Assembly: GCF_018252635.1 (NCBI RefSeq)
Contig: NZ_JAGTXM010000006.1
Location: 310,001-374,000, forward strand
From: Citrobacter amalonaticus
Lineage (GTDB): Bacteria; Pseudomonadota; Gammaproteobacteria; Enterobacterales; Enterobacteriaceae
Direction: 5' to 3'
DNA length: 64,000 bases
Made by a program: the position numbers and the translations under genes. Positions within the stretch are counted from its first letter, which is position 1. Each line of letters starts with the position of its first letter. The notes under the pieces are model-generated. The model saw only the letters and a program-made list of their open reading frames with translations, ran no database searches and was not told the DNA's origin. Shown here in pieces: positions 46,541 to 56,443 of this stretch.

Positions 46541-47605
46541 ATGAAAAATTCTCTACGGGTCAATGACGATCGGCGCTGGCAGTCGGTGTTAGAACGAGAT
46601 CCTGATGCCGACGGACAGTTTGTCTTTGCAGTGCAGACGACCGGTATCTTTTGTCGACCTTCCTGTACGGCAAAACATGCGCTGCGTAAAAATGTTCGCT
46701 TCTTTCCCGATGCGCAGGCCGCGTTGCTGGCCGGGTTTCGCCCGTGCAAACGTTGTCAGCCGGATAAAGCCAACGCCCGGCAGTATCAGTTGGATAAAAT
46801 TACGCATGCCTGTCAGCTTCTGGAGCAAGAGAGCTCCATCACGCTTGATGCGCTGGCTGAACAGGTGGCGATGAGTCCATATCATCTGCATCGCGTGTTT
46901 AAAGCCACGACCGGAATGACGCCAAAAGCCTGGCAGCAGGCCTATCGCGCCCGCCGCCTGCGTGATGCCCTTAGCCACGGTGAAAGCGTGACTCAGGCGA
47001 TTTTGAATGCCGGATTCCCGGACAGCAGCAGCTACTACCGCCATGCCGATTCAACGCTTGGGATGACCGCGAAGCAGTTCCGTCGCGGTGGTGACAAGTT
47101 GGCTGTGCGCTATGCGTTGACCGATTGCTCACTCGGACGCTGTCTGGTGGCGGAAAGTGAGCGAGGGATTTGCGCTATTTCATTAGGGGATGACGATGCG
47201 GCGCTGATTACCGAGCTGCATACGCGCTTTCCCGCAGCCGTTGAGGAGCCTGCGAACAGCGATTTTCAACAGCGTATTCGCGATGTCATTGCCAGTATTG
47301 ACGGGCGCAACGTACCGCTTTCGCTGCCGCTGGATATCCAGGGGACTGCGTTTCAACAGCAGGTCTGGCAGGCGCTGCGCTCAATCCCCTGTGGCGAGAC
47401 CGTCAGCTATCAGCAACTGGCAGAGACCATAGGCAAACCGAACGCAGTTCGCGCTGTCGCCAGCGCCTGTGGCGCGAATAAACTGGCGATCGTCATTCCC
47501 TGTCACCGCGTTGTACGGGGCGATGGTTCGCTTTCCGGCTATCGCTGGGGCGTATCGCGCAAGGCTCAAATCCTGCGACGTGAATCGCCAGAAAAGGGGT
47601 CATAA
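46541..47605 (+). CDS. ada: Ada, methylphosphotriester/O6-methylguanine DNA methyltransferase and activator
   Basis: A 354-residue fusion. The N-terminal zinc domain uses Cys38, Cys42, Cys69 and Cys72 (GIFCRPSC and FRPCKRCQ), and Cys38 accepts methyl from phosphotriesters. An AraC-type HTH follows (VAMSPYHLHRVFKATTG). The C-terminal MGMT domain has the acceptor cysteine in IVIPCHRVVRGDG. Start at ATG 46541 with AAGGAG upstream. It overlaps alkB by one base. Confidence 0.97.
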   Translation: MKNSLRVNDDRRWQSVLERDPDADGQFVFAVQTTGIFCRPSCTAKHALRKNVRFFPDAQAALLAGFRPCKRCQPDKANARQYQLDKITHACQLLEQESSITLDALAEQVAMSPYHLHRVFKATTGMTPKAWQQAYRARRLRDALSHGESVTQAILNAGFPDSSSYYRHADSTLGMTAKQFRRGGDKLAVRYALTDCSLGRCLVAESERGICAISLGDDDAALITELHTRFPAAVEEPANSDFQQRIRDVIASIDGRNVPLSLPLDIQGTAFQQQVWQALRSIPCGETVSYQQLAETIGKPNAVRAVASACGANKLAIVIPCHRVVRGDGSLSGYRWGVSRKAQILRRESPEKGS

Positions 47606-48255
47606 TGCTCGATCTGTTTCTCGATTCGCAGCCCTGGCAGGAACCGCTGGCACCCGGCGCCGTTATTTTGCGTCGCTTTGCCTTCAGCGTGGCGTCACAG
47701 TTGGTGCAGGAGATTGAGGCGGTCGCCCGTCGGTCGCCGTTTCGCCAGATGATCACTCCGGGGGGTTACACCATGTCGGTGGCGATGACCAACTGTGGAC
47801 GGCTGGGCTGGACGACCGACAGACATGGCTATCTTTATTCGCCGATCGATCCGCTGACGGGGCTCTCCTGGCCGGATTTTCCGCCGTCCTTTTTGCGTTT
47901 GTGTCAGCAGGCGGCAACGGCGGCAGGTTATGCGGATTATCAACCGGACGCCTGCCTGATCAACCGCTATGCGCCAGGTGCAAAACTTTCGCTGCATCAG
48001 GACAAAGACGAGCCGGATCTGCGGGCGCCGATTGTCTCAGTCTCGCTGGGACTGCCGGCTGTCTTTCAGTTTGGTGGACTGAAACGTAGCGATCCGCTGA
48101 CGCGCGTCCTGTTGGAACACGGTGATGTGGTGGTCTGGGGCGGCGAATCGCGCCTGTTTTATCACGGTATTCAACCGCTGAAGGCCGGGTACCATCCGGC
48201 AACCGCCGACTGTCGATACAACCTGACTTTTCGCCAGGCGAGTAAAAAAGAATAA
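47605..48255 (+). CDS. alkB: AlkB, Fe(II)/2-oxoglutarate DNA dealkylase
   Basis: A 216-residue dioxygenase that removes 1-methyladenine and 3-methylcytosine lesions by oxidative demethylation. Iron ligands His131 and Asp133 (LSLHQDKDEPD) and a later His (LFYHGIQPL) are present. 2-oxoglutarate-binding arginines are in CRYNLTFRQ. The ATG shares one base with the ada TAA, so translation is coupled. Confidence 0.97.
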   Translation: MLDLFLDSQPWQEPLAPGAVILRRFAFSVASQLVQEIEAVARRSPFRQMITPGGYTMSVAMTNCGRLGWTTDRHGYLYSPIDPLTGLSWPDFPPSFLRLCQQAATAAGYADYQPDACLINRYAPGAKLSLHQDKDEPDLRAPIVSVSLGLPAVFQFGGLKRSDPLTRVLLEHGDVVVWGGESRLFYHGIQPLKAGYHPATADCRYNLTFRQASKKE

Positions 48256-48330
48256 AAATAAGAATTATTATTGCTGAACGCGTTGAGACGTTTAAACTGC
48301 GGGCTGTTATTCCTTGTCCGGGTTGTATAA

Positions 48331-49974
48331 ATGGAACTACTTCTTCTTGTCTGGCGGCAGTATCGCTGGCCATTTATTAGCGTGATGGCGCTCAGTCTCG
48401 TCAGCGCGGCGCTGGGGATTGGCCTGATCGCTTTCATCAATCAGCGTCTTATTGAGACTGCGGATCCCTCTGTGCTGGTCTTACCGGAATTTCTGGGCTT
48501 ATTGTTACTGCTGATGGCGGTGACGCTGGGGTCACAACTGGCGCTTACCACGCTGGGACACCACTTTGTCTTTCGTCTGCGCAGTGAATTCATCAAGCGT
48601 ATTCTTGATACGCAGGTGGAACGTATTGAACAACTGGGCAGCGCCTCTCTGCTGGCCGGGTTGACCAGCGACGTGCGCAACATCACCATCGCTTTTGTTC
48701 GTCTGCCTGAGCTGGTGCAGGGGATCATTCTGACCGTCGGTTCCGCGGCGTATCTGGCGATGCTGTCGACCCAAATGCTGCTTGTGACGGCAATCTGGAT
48801 GGTGATCACCCTCTGGGGTGGATTTATGCTGGTGTCGCGGGTTTACCGACATATGGCGACGCTGCGAGAAACCGAGGATAAGCTGTATAACGATTATCAG
48901 ACGGTGCTGGAAGGGCGCAAAGAGCTGACGCTTAACCGCGAGCGGGCGGAGCATATCTTCAATAACCTCTATATTCCGGATGCCAAAGCGTATCGTCACC
49001 ACATTATTCGCGCCGATACCTTCCATCTCAGCGCTGTGAACTGGTCGAACATCATGATGCTTGGCGCGATTGGCCTGGTGTTCTGGATGGCAAACAGCCT
49101 TGGCTGGGCCGATACCAACGTTGCGGCGACCTACTCGTTAACATTGCTGTTCCTGCGCACGCCGCTGCTGTCGGCTGTTGGGGCATTACCGACCCTGCTG
49201 ACGGCGCAGGTCGCTTTCAACAAGCTGAATAAATTTGCGCTGGCACCGTTTAACGCAGCGTTTCCTCGTCCACAGACGTTCCCGGAATGGAAAACGCTCG
49301 AACTGCGTAACGTCATGTTCCACTATCAGAACAATGCGTTCTCCGTGGGGCCGGTGAATCTGACGATTAACCGCGGTGAGCTGCTGTTCTTAATCGGCGG
49401 TAACGGCAGTGGTAAATCGACGCTGGCGATGCTGCTGACGGGACTATATCAGCCGCAATCCGGAGAGATCCTGCTGGACGGTAAGCCTGTCTGTGCCGAA
49501 AAGCCGGAAGATTATCGCAAGCTCTTTTCGGCGGTATTTACCGACGTCTGGCTGTTTGACCGACTGCTGGGACCGGAAGGCAAACCGGCCGATCCTGCAC
49601 TGGTTGAAAAGTGGCTTGAGCACCTGAAAATGGCGCACAAGCTGGAACTGAGCGATGGTCGGATCCTGAATCTGAAACTGTCGAAGGGGCAGAAAAAGCG
49701 CGTGGCGCTGTTGTTGGCGCTGGCGGAAGATCGCGACATTATCCTGCTCGATGAGTGGGCGGCCGATCAGGATCCGCACTTCCGTCGCGAGTTTTACCAG
49801 GTCTTGTTGCCGCTGATGCAGGAGATGGGGAAAACCATTTTCGCCATCAGTCACGACGACCACTATTTTATTCACGCCGATCGTTTGCTGGAAATGCGTA
49901 ACGGACAACTGAGTGAACTGGTGGGCGATGAGCGTGACGCCGCGTCACGCGATGCGGTCGCGCGAACGGCCTGA
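48331..49974 (+). CDS. yojI: YojI, ABC exporter (microcin J25 efflux family)
   Basis: A 547-residue ABC transporter half-molecule. Six membrane helices (residues about 10-290) are followed by a nucleotide-binding domain: Walker [10 protein letters not shown] (about 357), signature [10 protein letters not shown], Walker [13 protein letters not shown], and H-loop SHDDHYF. E. coli YojI exports microcin J25 with TolC and also cysteine-related compounds. It is monocistronic and closed by a strong terminator. Confidence 0.95.
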   Translation: MELLLLVWRQYRWPFISVMALSLVSAALGIGLIAFINQRLIETADPSVLVLPEFLGLLLLLMAVTLGSQLALTTLGHHFVFRLRSEFIKRILDTQVERIEQLGSASLLAGLTSDVRNITIAFVRLPELVQGIILTVGSAAYLAMLSTQMLLVTAIWMVITLWGGFMLVSRVYRHMATLRETEDKLYNDYQTVLEGRKELTLNRERAEHIFNNLYIPDAKAYRHHIIRADTFHLSAVNWSNIMMLGAIGLVFWMANSLGWADTNVAATYSLTLLFLRTPLLSAVGALPTLLTAQVAFNKLNKFALAPFNAAFPRPQTFPEWKTLELRNVMFHYQNNAFSVGPVNLTINRGELLFLIGGNGSGKSTLAMLLTGLYQPQSGEILLDGKPVCAEKPEDYRKLFSAVFTDVWLFDRLLGPEGKPADPALVEKWLEHLKMAHKLELSDGRILNLKLSKGQKKRVALLLALAEDRDIILLDEWAADQDPHFRREFYQVLLPLMQEMGKTIFAISHDDHYFIHADRLLEMRNGQLSELVGDERDAASRDAVARTA

Positions 49975-49983
49975 TCTCTCTGA

Positions 49984-50030
49984 CCGTTGCCCCGATGGCG
50001 CAAGGCTTTTCGGGGCAACGGCTGTTTTTT
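49984..50030 (+). terminator. Terminator after yojI
   Basis: CCGTTGCCCCG (49984-49994) pairs perfectly with CGGGGCAACGG (50011-50021), followed by CTGTTTTTT. Confidence 0.9.
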
Positions 50031-50113
50031 AACCCTCTGACGCCCACGTTTATTGTTATTTACATAACCTCGCGCCATGCTTAATGGCATCTCATATCAT
50101 GGATTTATGATTA

Positions 50114-51550
50114 ATGTTCGCAAAACACAAAAACAGCGCAAGGCTGCGCGATGAAGAGCGTGCGCGGCTGATCTGGCTGCTCACCACCGATAAGGCCATT
50201 GTTTCCACCCTGTTGGGCAAGCTCACCCTGGCTGAGCAATATGATGTCGGAACGCTATCCGACGATATTGCTGAGGTAGGTGCGCTGGTCGCCCATCTTC
50301 CGCCGCCTGACCTAGCCGATACGCTCGAAGCGCTCCCGTCGGAGGAGCGTCACGCCCTCTGGCGGCTGATCGAAAACGAAAAGCGCGGTTACGTCCTGCT
50401 CGAAGCCTCAGAAAACGTCTGGGATGACCTGATCGATGAAATGACCGACCGGGAGCTGCTCGAGGCGCTGCAATATCTCGACATCGATGAACAGATTTAC
50501 CTGGTTCAGCACCTGCCGCGTAACCTCACAGGCCGGTTACTGGCGACGCTGCCACCCGAAGAACGGGCCCGCGTGCGTCAGGTTATGCATTACGAAAAGA
50601 ATCGCGTCGGCGCGATCATGGAATTCGAGGTCATTACCGTTCGCCCGGACGTGACGCTGGAGGTGGTACAGCGCTATCTGCGTCGTCTGGGCAAGATGCC
50701 GGAAAACACCGATAAACTGTTCGTCACCCGGCGCGACAAAACGCTGGTCGGGGAGCTTACCCTGACCTGTATTTTGCTCAATGACGTGCAGCGTAAAGTC
50801 AGCGAGGTGATGGATGACGATCCGCTGACCTTCGCCCCGGAAGACAAAGCGGAAAACGCGGCGCGTACCTTCGAACGTGACAACCTGGTCAGCGCCGCGG
50901 TGGTTGATCCTTCCGGCAAACTGATGGGGCGCTTGACGATCGACGAGATAGTCGATGTGGTGTACGAAGAGACGGATACCGATCTGCGTCGGATGGGCGG
51001 GTTGAGTGCGGAAGAGGACGTCTTTGCGCCCGTTCCCAAAGCGGTGAAAACGCGCTGGGCGTGGCTGGCGATCAATCTGTGTACGGCGTTTATCGCCTCC
51101 CGTGTGATTGATGGCTTTGAGCACACCATTTCACAACTGGTGGCATTAGCGTCGCTGATGCCCATTGTTGCCGGGATCGGCGGAAATACCGGCAATCAGA
51201 CCATCACCATGATTGTCCGGGCGCTGGCGTTACAAAACATCCAGCCGGGCAACCTGACGTTTCTTATTCTTCGTGAAATGGGGGTGGCATTGGTCAATGG
51301 CCTCGTCTGGGGCGGGATTATGGGTGGGATCACCTGGTGGCTGTACGACGACATGGCGCTCGGCGGGGTGATGACCCTGGCAATGATGCTGAACCTGTTA
51401 ATGGCGGCGCTTATGGGGGTGATCATCCCGATGACGATGGTGAAGCTCGGGCGCGACCCGGCGGTCGGCTCGAGCGTGATGATCACCGCGATTACCGATA
51501 CCGGCGGATTCTTTATTTTTCTGGGGCTGGCGACGCTGTTTCTGATGTAA
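50114..51550 (+). CDS. mgtE: MgtE-family magnesium transporter
   Basis: A 478-residue MgtE channel. The acidic N domain (about residues 20-130, LPPPDLADTLEALPSEER) is followed by two CBS domains (about 135-270) and five C-terminal membrane helices. The pore motif SLMPIVAGIGGNTGNQT and the late NLLMAALMGVIIP helix are intact. It imports Mg2+ under control of the cytosolic N/CBS sensor. E. coli K-12 has no gene here. No M-box fits in the 83-base leader after the yojI terminator. The last 38 bases overlap the convergent SulP gene. Confidence 0.94.
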   Translation: MFAKHKNSARLRDEERARLIWLLTTDKAIVSTLLGKLTLAEQYDVGTLSDDIAEVGALVAHLPPPDLADTLEALPSEERHALWRLIENEKRGYVLLEASENVWDDLIDEMTDRELLEALQYLDIDEQIYLVQHLPRNLTGRLLATLPPEERARVRQVMHYEKNRVGAIMEFEVITVRPDVTLEVVQRYLRRLGKMPENTDKLFVTRRDKTLVGELTLTCILLNDVQRKVSEVMDDDPLTFAPEDKAENAARTFERDNLVSAAVVDPSGKLMGRLTIDEIVDVVYEETDTDLRRMGGLSAEEDVFAPVPKAVKTRWAWLAINLCTAFIASRVIDGFEHTISQLVALASLMPIVAGIGGNTGNQTITMIVRALALQNIQPGNLTFLILREMGVALVNGLVWGGIMGGITWWLYDDMALGGVMTLAMMLNLLMAALMGVIIPMTMVKLGRDPAVGSSVMITAITDTGGFFIFLGLATLFLM

Positions 51551-52760
51551 CGCGTCGTTTACGCTTCACGACGCGGGGCAGTAATCCCATTGCCACCACG
51601 CCGGTAACCACGCCAATCGCCAGGTTGCCGGTGGAGACCGTTGCGCCAACGGTAATGACCATTACCAGCGTTTCCACCACGGGCAGCGTCGTCAGGGTGG
51701 CGGGCTGGATACTGTGCCAACTGAACGTTTTTACCGCCACAACCACCATGATCCCGGCCAGAACCGACATCGGGATTTTCGCCATTACCTCGCTCAGCGC
51801 GGTCACCAGCAGCAGTAAAACCAGCCCGGCGGCGATCGTCGACACGCGACTGCGGCCTTTCCCCATCTCCACGTTCACGATGGTCTGCCCGATCATTGCA
51901 CAGCCGGCAATACCGCCGTAAAAGCCCGCCAGAATGTTGGCGAACCCCAGACCCGCGCTTTCACGATTTTTATTCGACGGCGTAGCCGTCAGGTCGTCAA
52001 CCAGCTTTGCCGTTAACAGCGATTCCATCAGGCCCACGAAGGCGATACTCAGCGCACAGGGCCAGATAATTGCCAGCGTGTGCAGATTCAGCGGTACCAT
52101 CAGTTGCGTCAGTCCGGGTAGCCCGCCGCGCATTGCGCCTTCATCGCCGACGGTCGGCAGCAATTGCCCGGTGGTCGTGGTAAACAGCGTCAGCAAGACA
52201 ATGGCAATCAGCGGCGCAGGTATGCTTTTAATCACCCGCGGCACCCACAGCACAATCAGCAGCGTTAAGGCAAACAGCCCCCAGATGAGCGGACTTTTGC
52301 TCCAGAAATGGGGTACCTGGGCGAAGAAAATCAGAATACCGAGGGCGTTCACAAAGCCGGTCATGACGGCGGCGGGAATAAAACGCATCAGCCGCGCCAT
52401 CCCGGTAACGCCAAACAGAATCTGGATAAAACCGGCTAACACGACCGCCGGCAGAATGTACTGTACGCCATGCTGGTGCACCATCGGGCCAATGACCAGC
52501 GCAACGGAACCGGCTGCCGCCGTGACCATCGCCGGGCGACCGCCCATGAAAGACATGACCAGACAAAGCACCACTGAGGCGATCAGGCTGACTTTCGGGT
52601 CAACGCCGGCAATCACTGAAAAGGAGATCACTTCCGGAATCAGCGCCAGCGCGGTGATCACCCCTGCCAGCGTTTCGCGTGCCAGCAGACGGGGGGCGCG
52701 AAGGACGCCACTGACAGTGTGTTCTTCTGCCAGGGCAGGAGATGAAGGGCTTACAGACAT
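51513..52760 (-). CDS. SulP-family anion transporter lacking a STAS domain
   Basis: A 415-residue membrane protein with the SulP (SLC26) fold: AGVITALALIPEVISFSVIAGVDP near the N-terminus, MSFMGGRPAMVTAAAGSVA, and IVLWVPRVIKSIPAPLIAI in the middle. SulP proteins import sulfate, bicarbonate or dicarboxylates. Typical members end with a cytosolic STAS domain; this one stops soon after the last helix with a short basic tail (VVKRKRRVTSETASPAPEK). Substrate unknown. It is convergent with mgtE, with 38 bases of tail-to-tail overlap. Confidence 0.9.
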   Translation of the reverse strand: MSVSPSSPALAEEHTVSGVLRAPRLLARETLAGVITALALIPEVISFSVIAGVDPKVSLIASVVLCLVMSFMGGRPAMVTAAAGSVALVIGPMVHQHGVQYILPAVVLAGFIQILFGVTGMARLMRFIPAAVMTGFVNALGILIFFAQVPHFWSKSPLIWGLFALTLLIVLWVPRVIKSIPAPLIAIVLLTLFTTTTGQLLPTVGDEGAMRGGLPGLTQLMVPLNLHTLAIIWPCALSIAFVGLMESLLTAKLVDDLTATPSNKNRESAGLGFANILAGFYGGIAGCAMIGQTIVNVEMGKGRSRVSTIAAGLVLLLLVTALSEVMAKIPMSVLAGIMVVVAVKTFSWHSIQPATLTTLPVVETLVMVITVGATVSTGNLAIGVVTGVVAMGLLPRVVKRKRRVTSETASPAPEK

Positions 52761-53036
52761 ATTTACTCTCAGGTCGGAAAAGGCCTGATAACAGCAGACC
52801 GACAGGCGTCCGTGCGATGAATAACAAAGCGCCGCATAGTACCTTTCTGGAGCGTCTGTTTCCAGAAAATATTGCGAATAACCCTATAAACATTCAACGT
52901 ATTTTTAACGTTTTTAAAATCTTAATATAATTTATAAACAATATTTAAATATTATTACTGAAGTGTTAACGTTGGTGCCGCTCGATTTTCACCTGCAAAA
53001 AGCAAAAAACGATACTAAAAGTAAGGCATTAACCAT

Positions 53037-54698
53037 ATGAAAAAAGTGACTGCCATGCTCTTCTCGATGGCCGTAGGGCTGAATGCTGTCTCGATGGCGG
53101 CAAAAGCGAAAGCGACGGAAGAGCAGGAAACGGATGTACTGTTGATCGGCGGCGGCATCATGAGCGCTACATTGGGAACGTATTTACAGGAACTGGAACC
53201 CGACTGGTCGATGACCATGGTGGAGCGCCTGGATGGTGTAGCGCAAGAGAGTTCAAACGGCTGGAACAACGCTGGTACAGGACACTCCGCGCTGATGGAG
53301 TTGAACTATACGCCGAAGAAAGCCGACGGGAGCATCAGTACCGAAAAGGCAGTCGAAATTAACGAAGCTTTCCAGATTTCCCGCCAGTTCTGGGCGCATC
53401 AGGTTAAGAGTGGCGTGATGCATGATCCGCGCACCTTCATCACCACCGTTCCGCATATGAGCTTTGTCTGGGGAGATGAGAACGTTAACTTCCTGCGCGC
53501 TCGCTATGCGGCACTGCAACAGAGCACGTTGTTCCGTGGCATGCGCTATTCTGAAGATCACGCGCAAATCAAAGAGTGGGCGCCGTTGGTGATGGAAGGC
53601 CGCGATCCGAATCAGAAAGTCGCCGCTACGCGTACCGAAATGGGAACCGACGTGAACTACGGTGAAATCACGCGTCAGTTGATAGCATCGTTGCAGAAAA
53701 AGCCGAACTTTGCGCTGGAGTTGAGTACTGAAGTTCGCGGTTTTAAACGTAACGACGATAACACCTGGACGGTGACCGTCGTCGATCTGAAAAACGGCGA
53801 AGCGGAACATACAATCAAAGCCAAATTCGTCTTTATCGGGGCGGGTGGCGCAGCGCTGAAGCTGTTGCAGGAAACCGGTATTCCAGAAGCCAAAGAGTAT
53901 GCGGGCTTCCCGGTTGGTGGTCAGTTCCTGGTTGCCGAAAACCCGGACGTGGTGAATCGCCATCTGGCGAAAGTGTATGGTCAGGCTTCCGTGGGCGCAC
54001 CGCCGATGTCGGTTCCGCATATCGATACCCGTATTCTGGACGGCAAACGCGTGGTGCTGTTTGGACCGTTCGCCACCTTCTCCACCAAATTCCTCAAAAA
54101 CGGTTCGTTGTGGGATCTGCTGAGTTCAACCACGCCTTCCAACTTCATGCCGATGGTCAATGTCGGGATGGATAACTTCGATCTGGTGAAATACCTGATT
54201 AGCCAGGTGATGCTGAGCGATGATGACCGCTTCGATGCGCTGAAAGAATACTATCCGCAGGCGAAAAAAGCGGACTGGCGTTTATGGCAGGCGGGTCAGC
54301 GCGTCCAGATCATTAAACGTGATGAAGACAAAGGGGGCGTACTGCGTCTGGGAACGGAAGTGGTGAGCGATAAAGAAGGGACGGTTGCTGCGCTGTTGGG
54401 CGCCTCACCGGGCGCATCCACTGCGGCACCGATCATGCTCCATCTGATGGAAACCGTCTTTAAAGATAAAGTGAGCACGCCGCAATGGCAGGCAAAGCTG
54501 AAAACGATTATTCCCTCTTACGGCACAAAACTGAACGGCAACGTTGAAGCAACGCAGCAGGAACTGCAATACACCAGCGAGGTGTTGGGGCTGAAATATG
54601 ACAAGCCGCAGGTGGCGGATACGCTGCCCTCTCCGCAACTGAAACCTCAGGCGCAAGCGCAGCCCGCGCGTAAAGAAGTCGCTGATATCGCACTGTAA
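53037..54698 (+). CDS. mqo: Mqo, malate:quinone oxidoreductase
   Basis: A 553-residue FAD enzyme peripheral to the inner membrane, oxidising malate to oxaloacetate with electrons to quinone. The N-terminal [20 protein letters not shown] binds [20 protein letters not shown] and the C-terminal [16 protein letters not shown] are family signatures. The first about 27 residues look like a signal sequence, as in E. coli Mqo. The 276-base AT-rich upstream gap shows no operator I can defend. A REP follows. Confidence 0.96.
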   Translation: MKKVTAMLFSMAVGLNAVSMAAKAKATEEQETDVLLIGGGIMSATLGTYLQELEPDWSMTMVERLDGVAQESSNGWNNAGTGHSALMELNYTPKKADGSISTEKAVEINEAFQISRQFWAHQVKSGVMHDPRTFITTVPHMSFVWGDENVNFLRARYAALQQSTLFRGMRYSEDHAQIKEWAPLVMEGRDPNQKVAATRTEMGTDVNYGEITRQLIASLQKKPNFALELSTEVRGFKRNDDNTWTVTVVDLKNGEAEHTIKAKFVFIGAGGAALKLLQETGIPEAKEYAGFPVGGQFLVAENPDVVNRHLAKVYGQASVGAPPMSVPHIDTRILDGKRVVLFGPFATFSTKFLKNGSLWDLLSSTTPSNFMPMVNVGMDNFDLVKYLISQVMLSDDDRFDALKEYYPQAKKADWRLWQAGQRVQIIKRDEDKGGVLRLGTEVVSDKEGTVAALLGASPGASTAAPIMLHLMETVFKDKVSTPQWQAKLKTIIPSYGTKLNGNVEATQQELQYTSEVLGLKYDKPQVADTLPSPQLKPQAQAQPARKEVADIAL

Positions 54699-54703
54699 CC
54701 GCA

Positions 54704-54783
54704 TTGCCGAATGGCACTGCGCTTATCCGGCCTACATCAAGTTCTGTAGGCCGGATAAGGCGGGATGCTGCCATCCGGAAGCA
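54704..54783. repeat. REP/BIME element between mqo and eco
   Basis: Two opposed PU units centred on CTTATCCGGCCTAC and GTAGGCCGGATAAG, between the convergent mqo and eco genes. Confidence 0.9.
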
Positions 54784-54791
54784 TTAGCGAC

Positions 54792-55301
54792 TTAACGCGT
54801 TACCGCGTTTTGCACCTTATCTTCCGCTTTCCAGATGCGGAATTTCACATCAACATTCGCCGGGGTATACACCACGATCGGCAGCTTGCTGTTGTAACGC
54901 AGCATACCGTCAGCACCCAGATACGCGGTCACAAATTTCTGCTCTTTTTTGCCGTCCGGGCAGGCCATCATGGTCGATACCGGAGAGGTGACTTTGTCAA
55001 AAACGTAATAGTCATAGCCCCAGCCTTCCAGCGTTTTGCTTTCCAGTTCTCCCCCCAGACGATGCTGGTTGCAGTCGACCTCCAGCGTCTGGCCGATCAT
55101 CAGTTCCACTTTCAGAGTAGATTCTTCTTCCTGATGGGGTAACTGAATAACCTGACGTTTCATTCCTTTTTCCGCCTGCGGATAAGGGGCGATTTTTTCC
55201 AGCGGTTGCGGGTTAGCCTCAGCGGATGCTGCCCACGCAGAGGTGCTGGCGAAGGCAGCGAATAAAACGGCAGGGACCATTGTCTTCATTTTTGAGTTCA
55301 C
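54792..55301 (-). CDS. eco: Ecotin, periplasmic serine protease inhibitor
   Basis: A 169-residue secreted dimeric inhibitor of trypsin-like and elastase-like proteases. The signal peptide ends near SAWAA. The reactive loop [12 protein letters not shown] has P1 Met. The disulfide cysteines are in LEVDCNQHR and MMACPDG. AGGA sits 7 bases before GTG 55301, giving [13 protein letters not shown]. The conventional ATG at 55289 would leave an 18-base gap to any Shine-Dalgarno, so I prefer the GTG; the mature protein is the same. Confidence 0.94.
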   Translation of the reverse strand: MNSKMKTMVPAVLFAAFASTSAWAASAEANPQPLEKIAPYPQAEKGMKRQVIQLPHQEEESTLKVELMIGQTLEVDCNQHRLGGELESKTLEGWGYDYYVFDKVTSPVSTMMACPDGKKEQKFVTAYLGADGMLRYNSKLPIVVYTPANVDVKFRIWKAEDKVQNAVTR

Positions 55302-55547
55302 AGGTTTTCCTTTTTTATCTTATGAACGATTTCACGGGAGATTAACATACTCACCAGTATTATTGATTTGTATTTACGTATTTTTAAAGTTCATGAACTA
55401 TCATTATGTTGATAATGTAGTTATTTATTCTGAAATTATAATCCGGGTTGGGTGATTGCCCTGCTGATGATTTCGATATGTAAAAAAATACATAACCCTT
55501 TGATATGTGCGGAGAAGCACATTCTGACAAGCTTCATTAACACTCTT

Positions 55548-55608
55548 TTGATCCAACCACTGGTTTTACCCCAATTGGGGTATGCACCTGGAACCCATCC
55601 TTTACTAT
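55548..55608 (+). promoter_or_regulatory. nap operon promoter with FNR and NarP/NarL sites
   Basis: TACCCCAATTGGGGTA (55567-55582) is a perfect 7-2-7 NarP/NarL heptamer pair. An FNR half-site TTGAT starts at 55548; its other half is poor, but its centre is exactly 20 bases upstream of the NarP centre, as in E. coli (-64.5 and -44.5). TACTAT (55603-55608) is the -10. This predicts anaerobic, nitrate/nitrite-tuned expression. The rest of the 55302-55698 gap is AT-rich with nothing else clear. Confidence 0.78.
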
Positions 55609-55698
55609 CTTACCGATCATAATAATGACTTAGTAGTAACGCGGTTTTTATTGTCGTTCACCCAGCCGGGGGAGCGTCGTTTATGGAAGGGCGATGCC

Positions 55699-56190
55699 AT
55701 GGTTGATCTATCCCGTCGAGGCATACTGACTGGCAGTTGGCGTAACGCCAACCGTGGGATCCGTCCGCCATGGAGCATGGAAGCCTCTCAGTTTCTGTCC
55801 CAGTGCACCCGTTGCGACGCCTGTATTCAGGCTTGTGAACACGATGTTTTGCAGCGTGGCCCGGGTGGCTATCCGAGCGTTAATTTCCAACAAAACGAAT
55901 GCACCTTCTGCTACGCCTGTGCGCAGGCTTGCCCCGAATCTCTCTTTTCTCCGCGCCACACCAGGGCATGGGATCTGAATTTTACCATTGGGCAAGCATG
56001 TCTGGCGTATCAGTCCGTAGAGTGCCGCCGCTGTCAGGATAGCTGTGAAACGCAGGCGATTATTTTTCGCCCAACGCTATCCGGCATTTATCAGCCACTA
56101 CTCGATAACCAGAACTGTAACGGATGCGGCGCGTGTGTCGCCAGTTGCCCGGTGTCAGCCATTACCGCGGAGTATAACCATGCACATTAA
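55699..56190 (+). CDS. napF: NapF, iron-sulfur protein for NapA maturation
   Basis: A 163-residue cytoplasmic protein with ferredoxin cysteine sets: CTRCDACIQACE, CTFCYACAQACP, CRRCQDSCE and CNGCGACVASCP. It helps load or activate the NapA cofactor before Tat export. GGAAGG eight bases before ATG 55699 fixes the start; the upstream open frame to 55582 lies over the NarP site. Overlaps napD by 11 bases. Confidence 0.94.
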   Translation: MVDLSRRGILTGSWRNANRGIRPPWSMEASQFLSQCTRCDACIQACEHDVLQRGPGGYPSVNFQQNECTFCYACAQACPESLFSPRHTRAWDLNFTIGQACLAYQSVECRRCQDSCETQAIIFRPTLSGIYQPLLDNQNCNGCGACVASCPVSAITAEYNHAH

Positions 56191-56443
56191 CTGGCAGGTC
56201 TGCAGCCTGATTGTTCAGGCCAAAGGCGAACATGTACGGGATATCAGCACGCAGTTAAACGCATTGCCGGGCTGCGAAGTGGCCGTAAGCGACGAGCAAA
56301 GCGGTCAGATGATTGCCGTGGTTGAAGCAGAACACAGCGAAACGCTGATGCAAACAATTGAGTCGGTACGCAACGTTGCGGGCGTGCTGGCGGTGTCGCT
56401 GGTTTACCACCAGCAGGAAGAACAAGGTGAGGAAACACCATGA
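56180..56443 (+). CDS. napD: NapD, NapA signal-peptide chaperone
   Basis: An 87-residue NapD-fold chaperone ([38 protein letters not shown]) that binds the NapA twin-arginine leader and proofreads export. It begins at ATG 56180 within the end of napF and overlaps napA by 4 bases, so napF, napD and napA are coupled. Confidence 0.95.
   Translation: MHINWQVCSLIVQAKGEHVRDISTQLNALPGCEVAVSDEQSGQMIAVVEAEHSETLMQTIESVRNVAGVLAVSLVYHQQEEQGEETP

Noticed and set aside
50031-50113. Possible M-box riboswitch before mgtE
   Set aside because: Only 83 bases separate the yojI terminator from mgtE and the conserved M-box helices are not seen.
52850-53036. AT-rich block before mqo considered as an H-NS-silenced island edge
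   Set aside because: It is short, and the flanking genes have ordinary composition; AT richness alone is normal for a promoter region.
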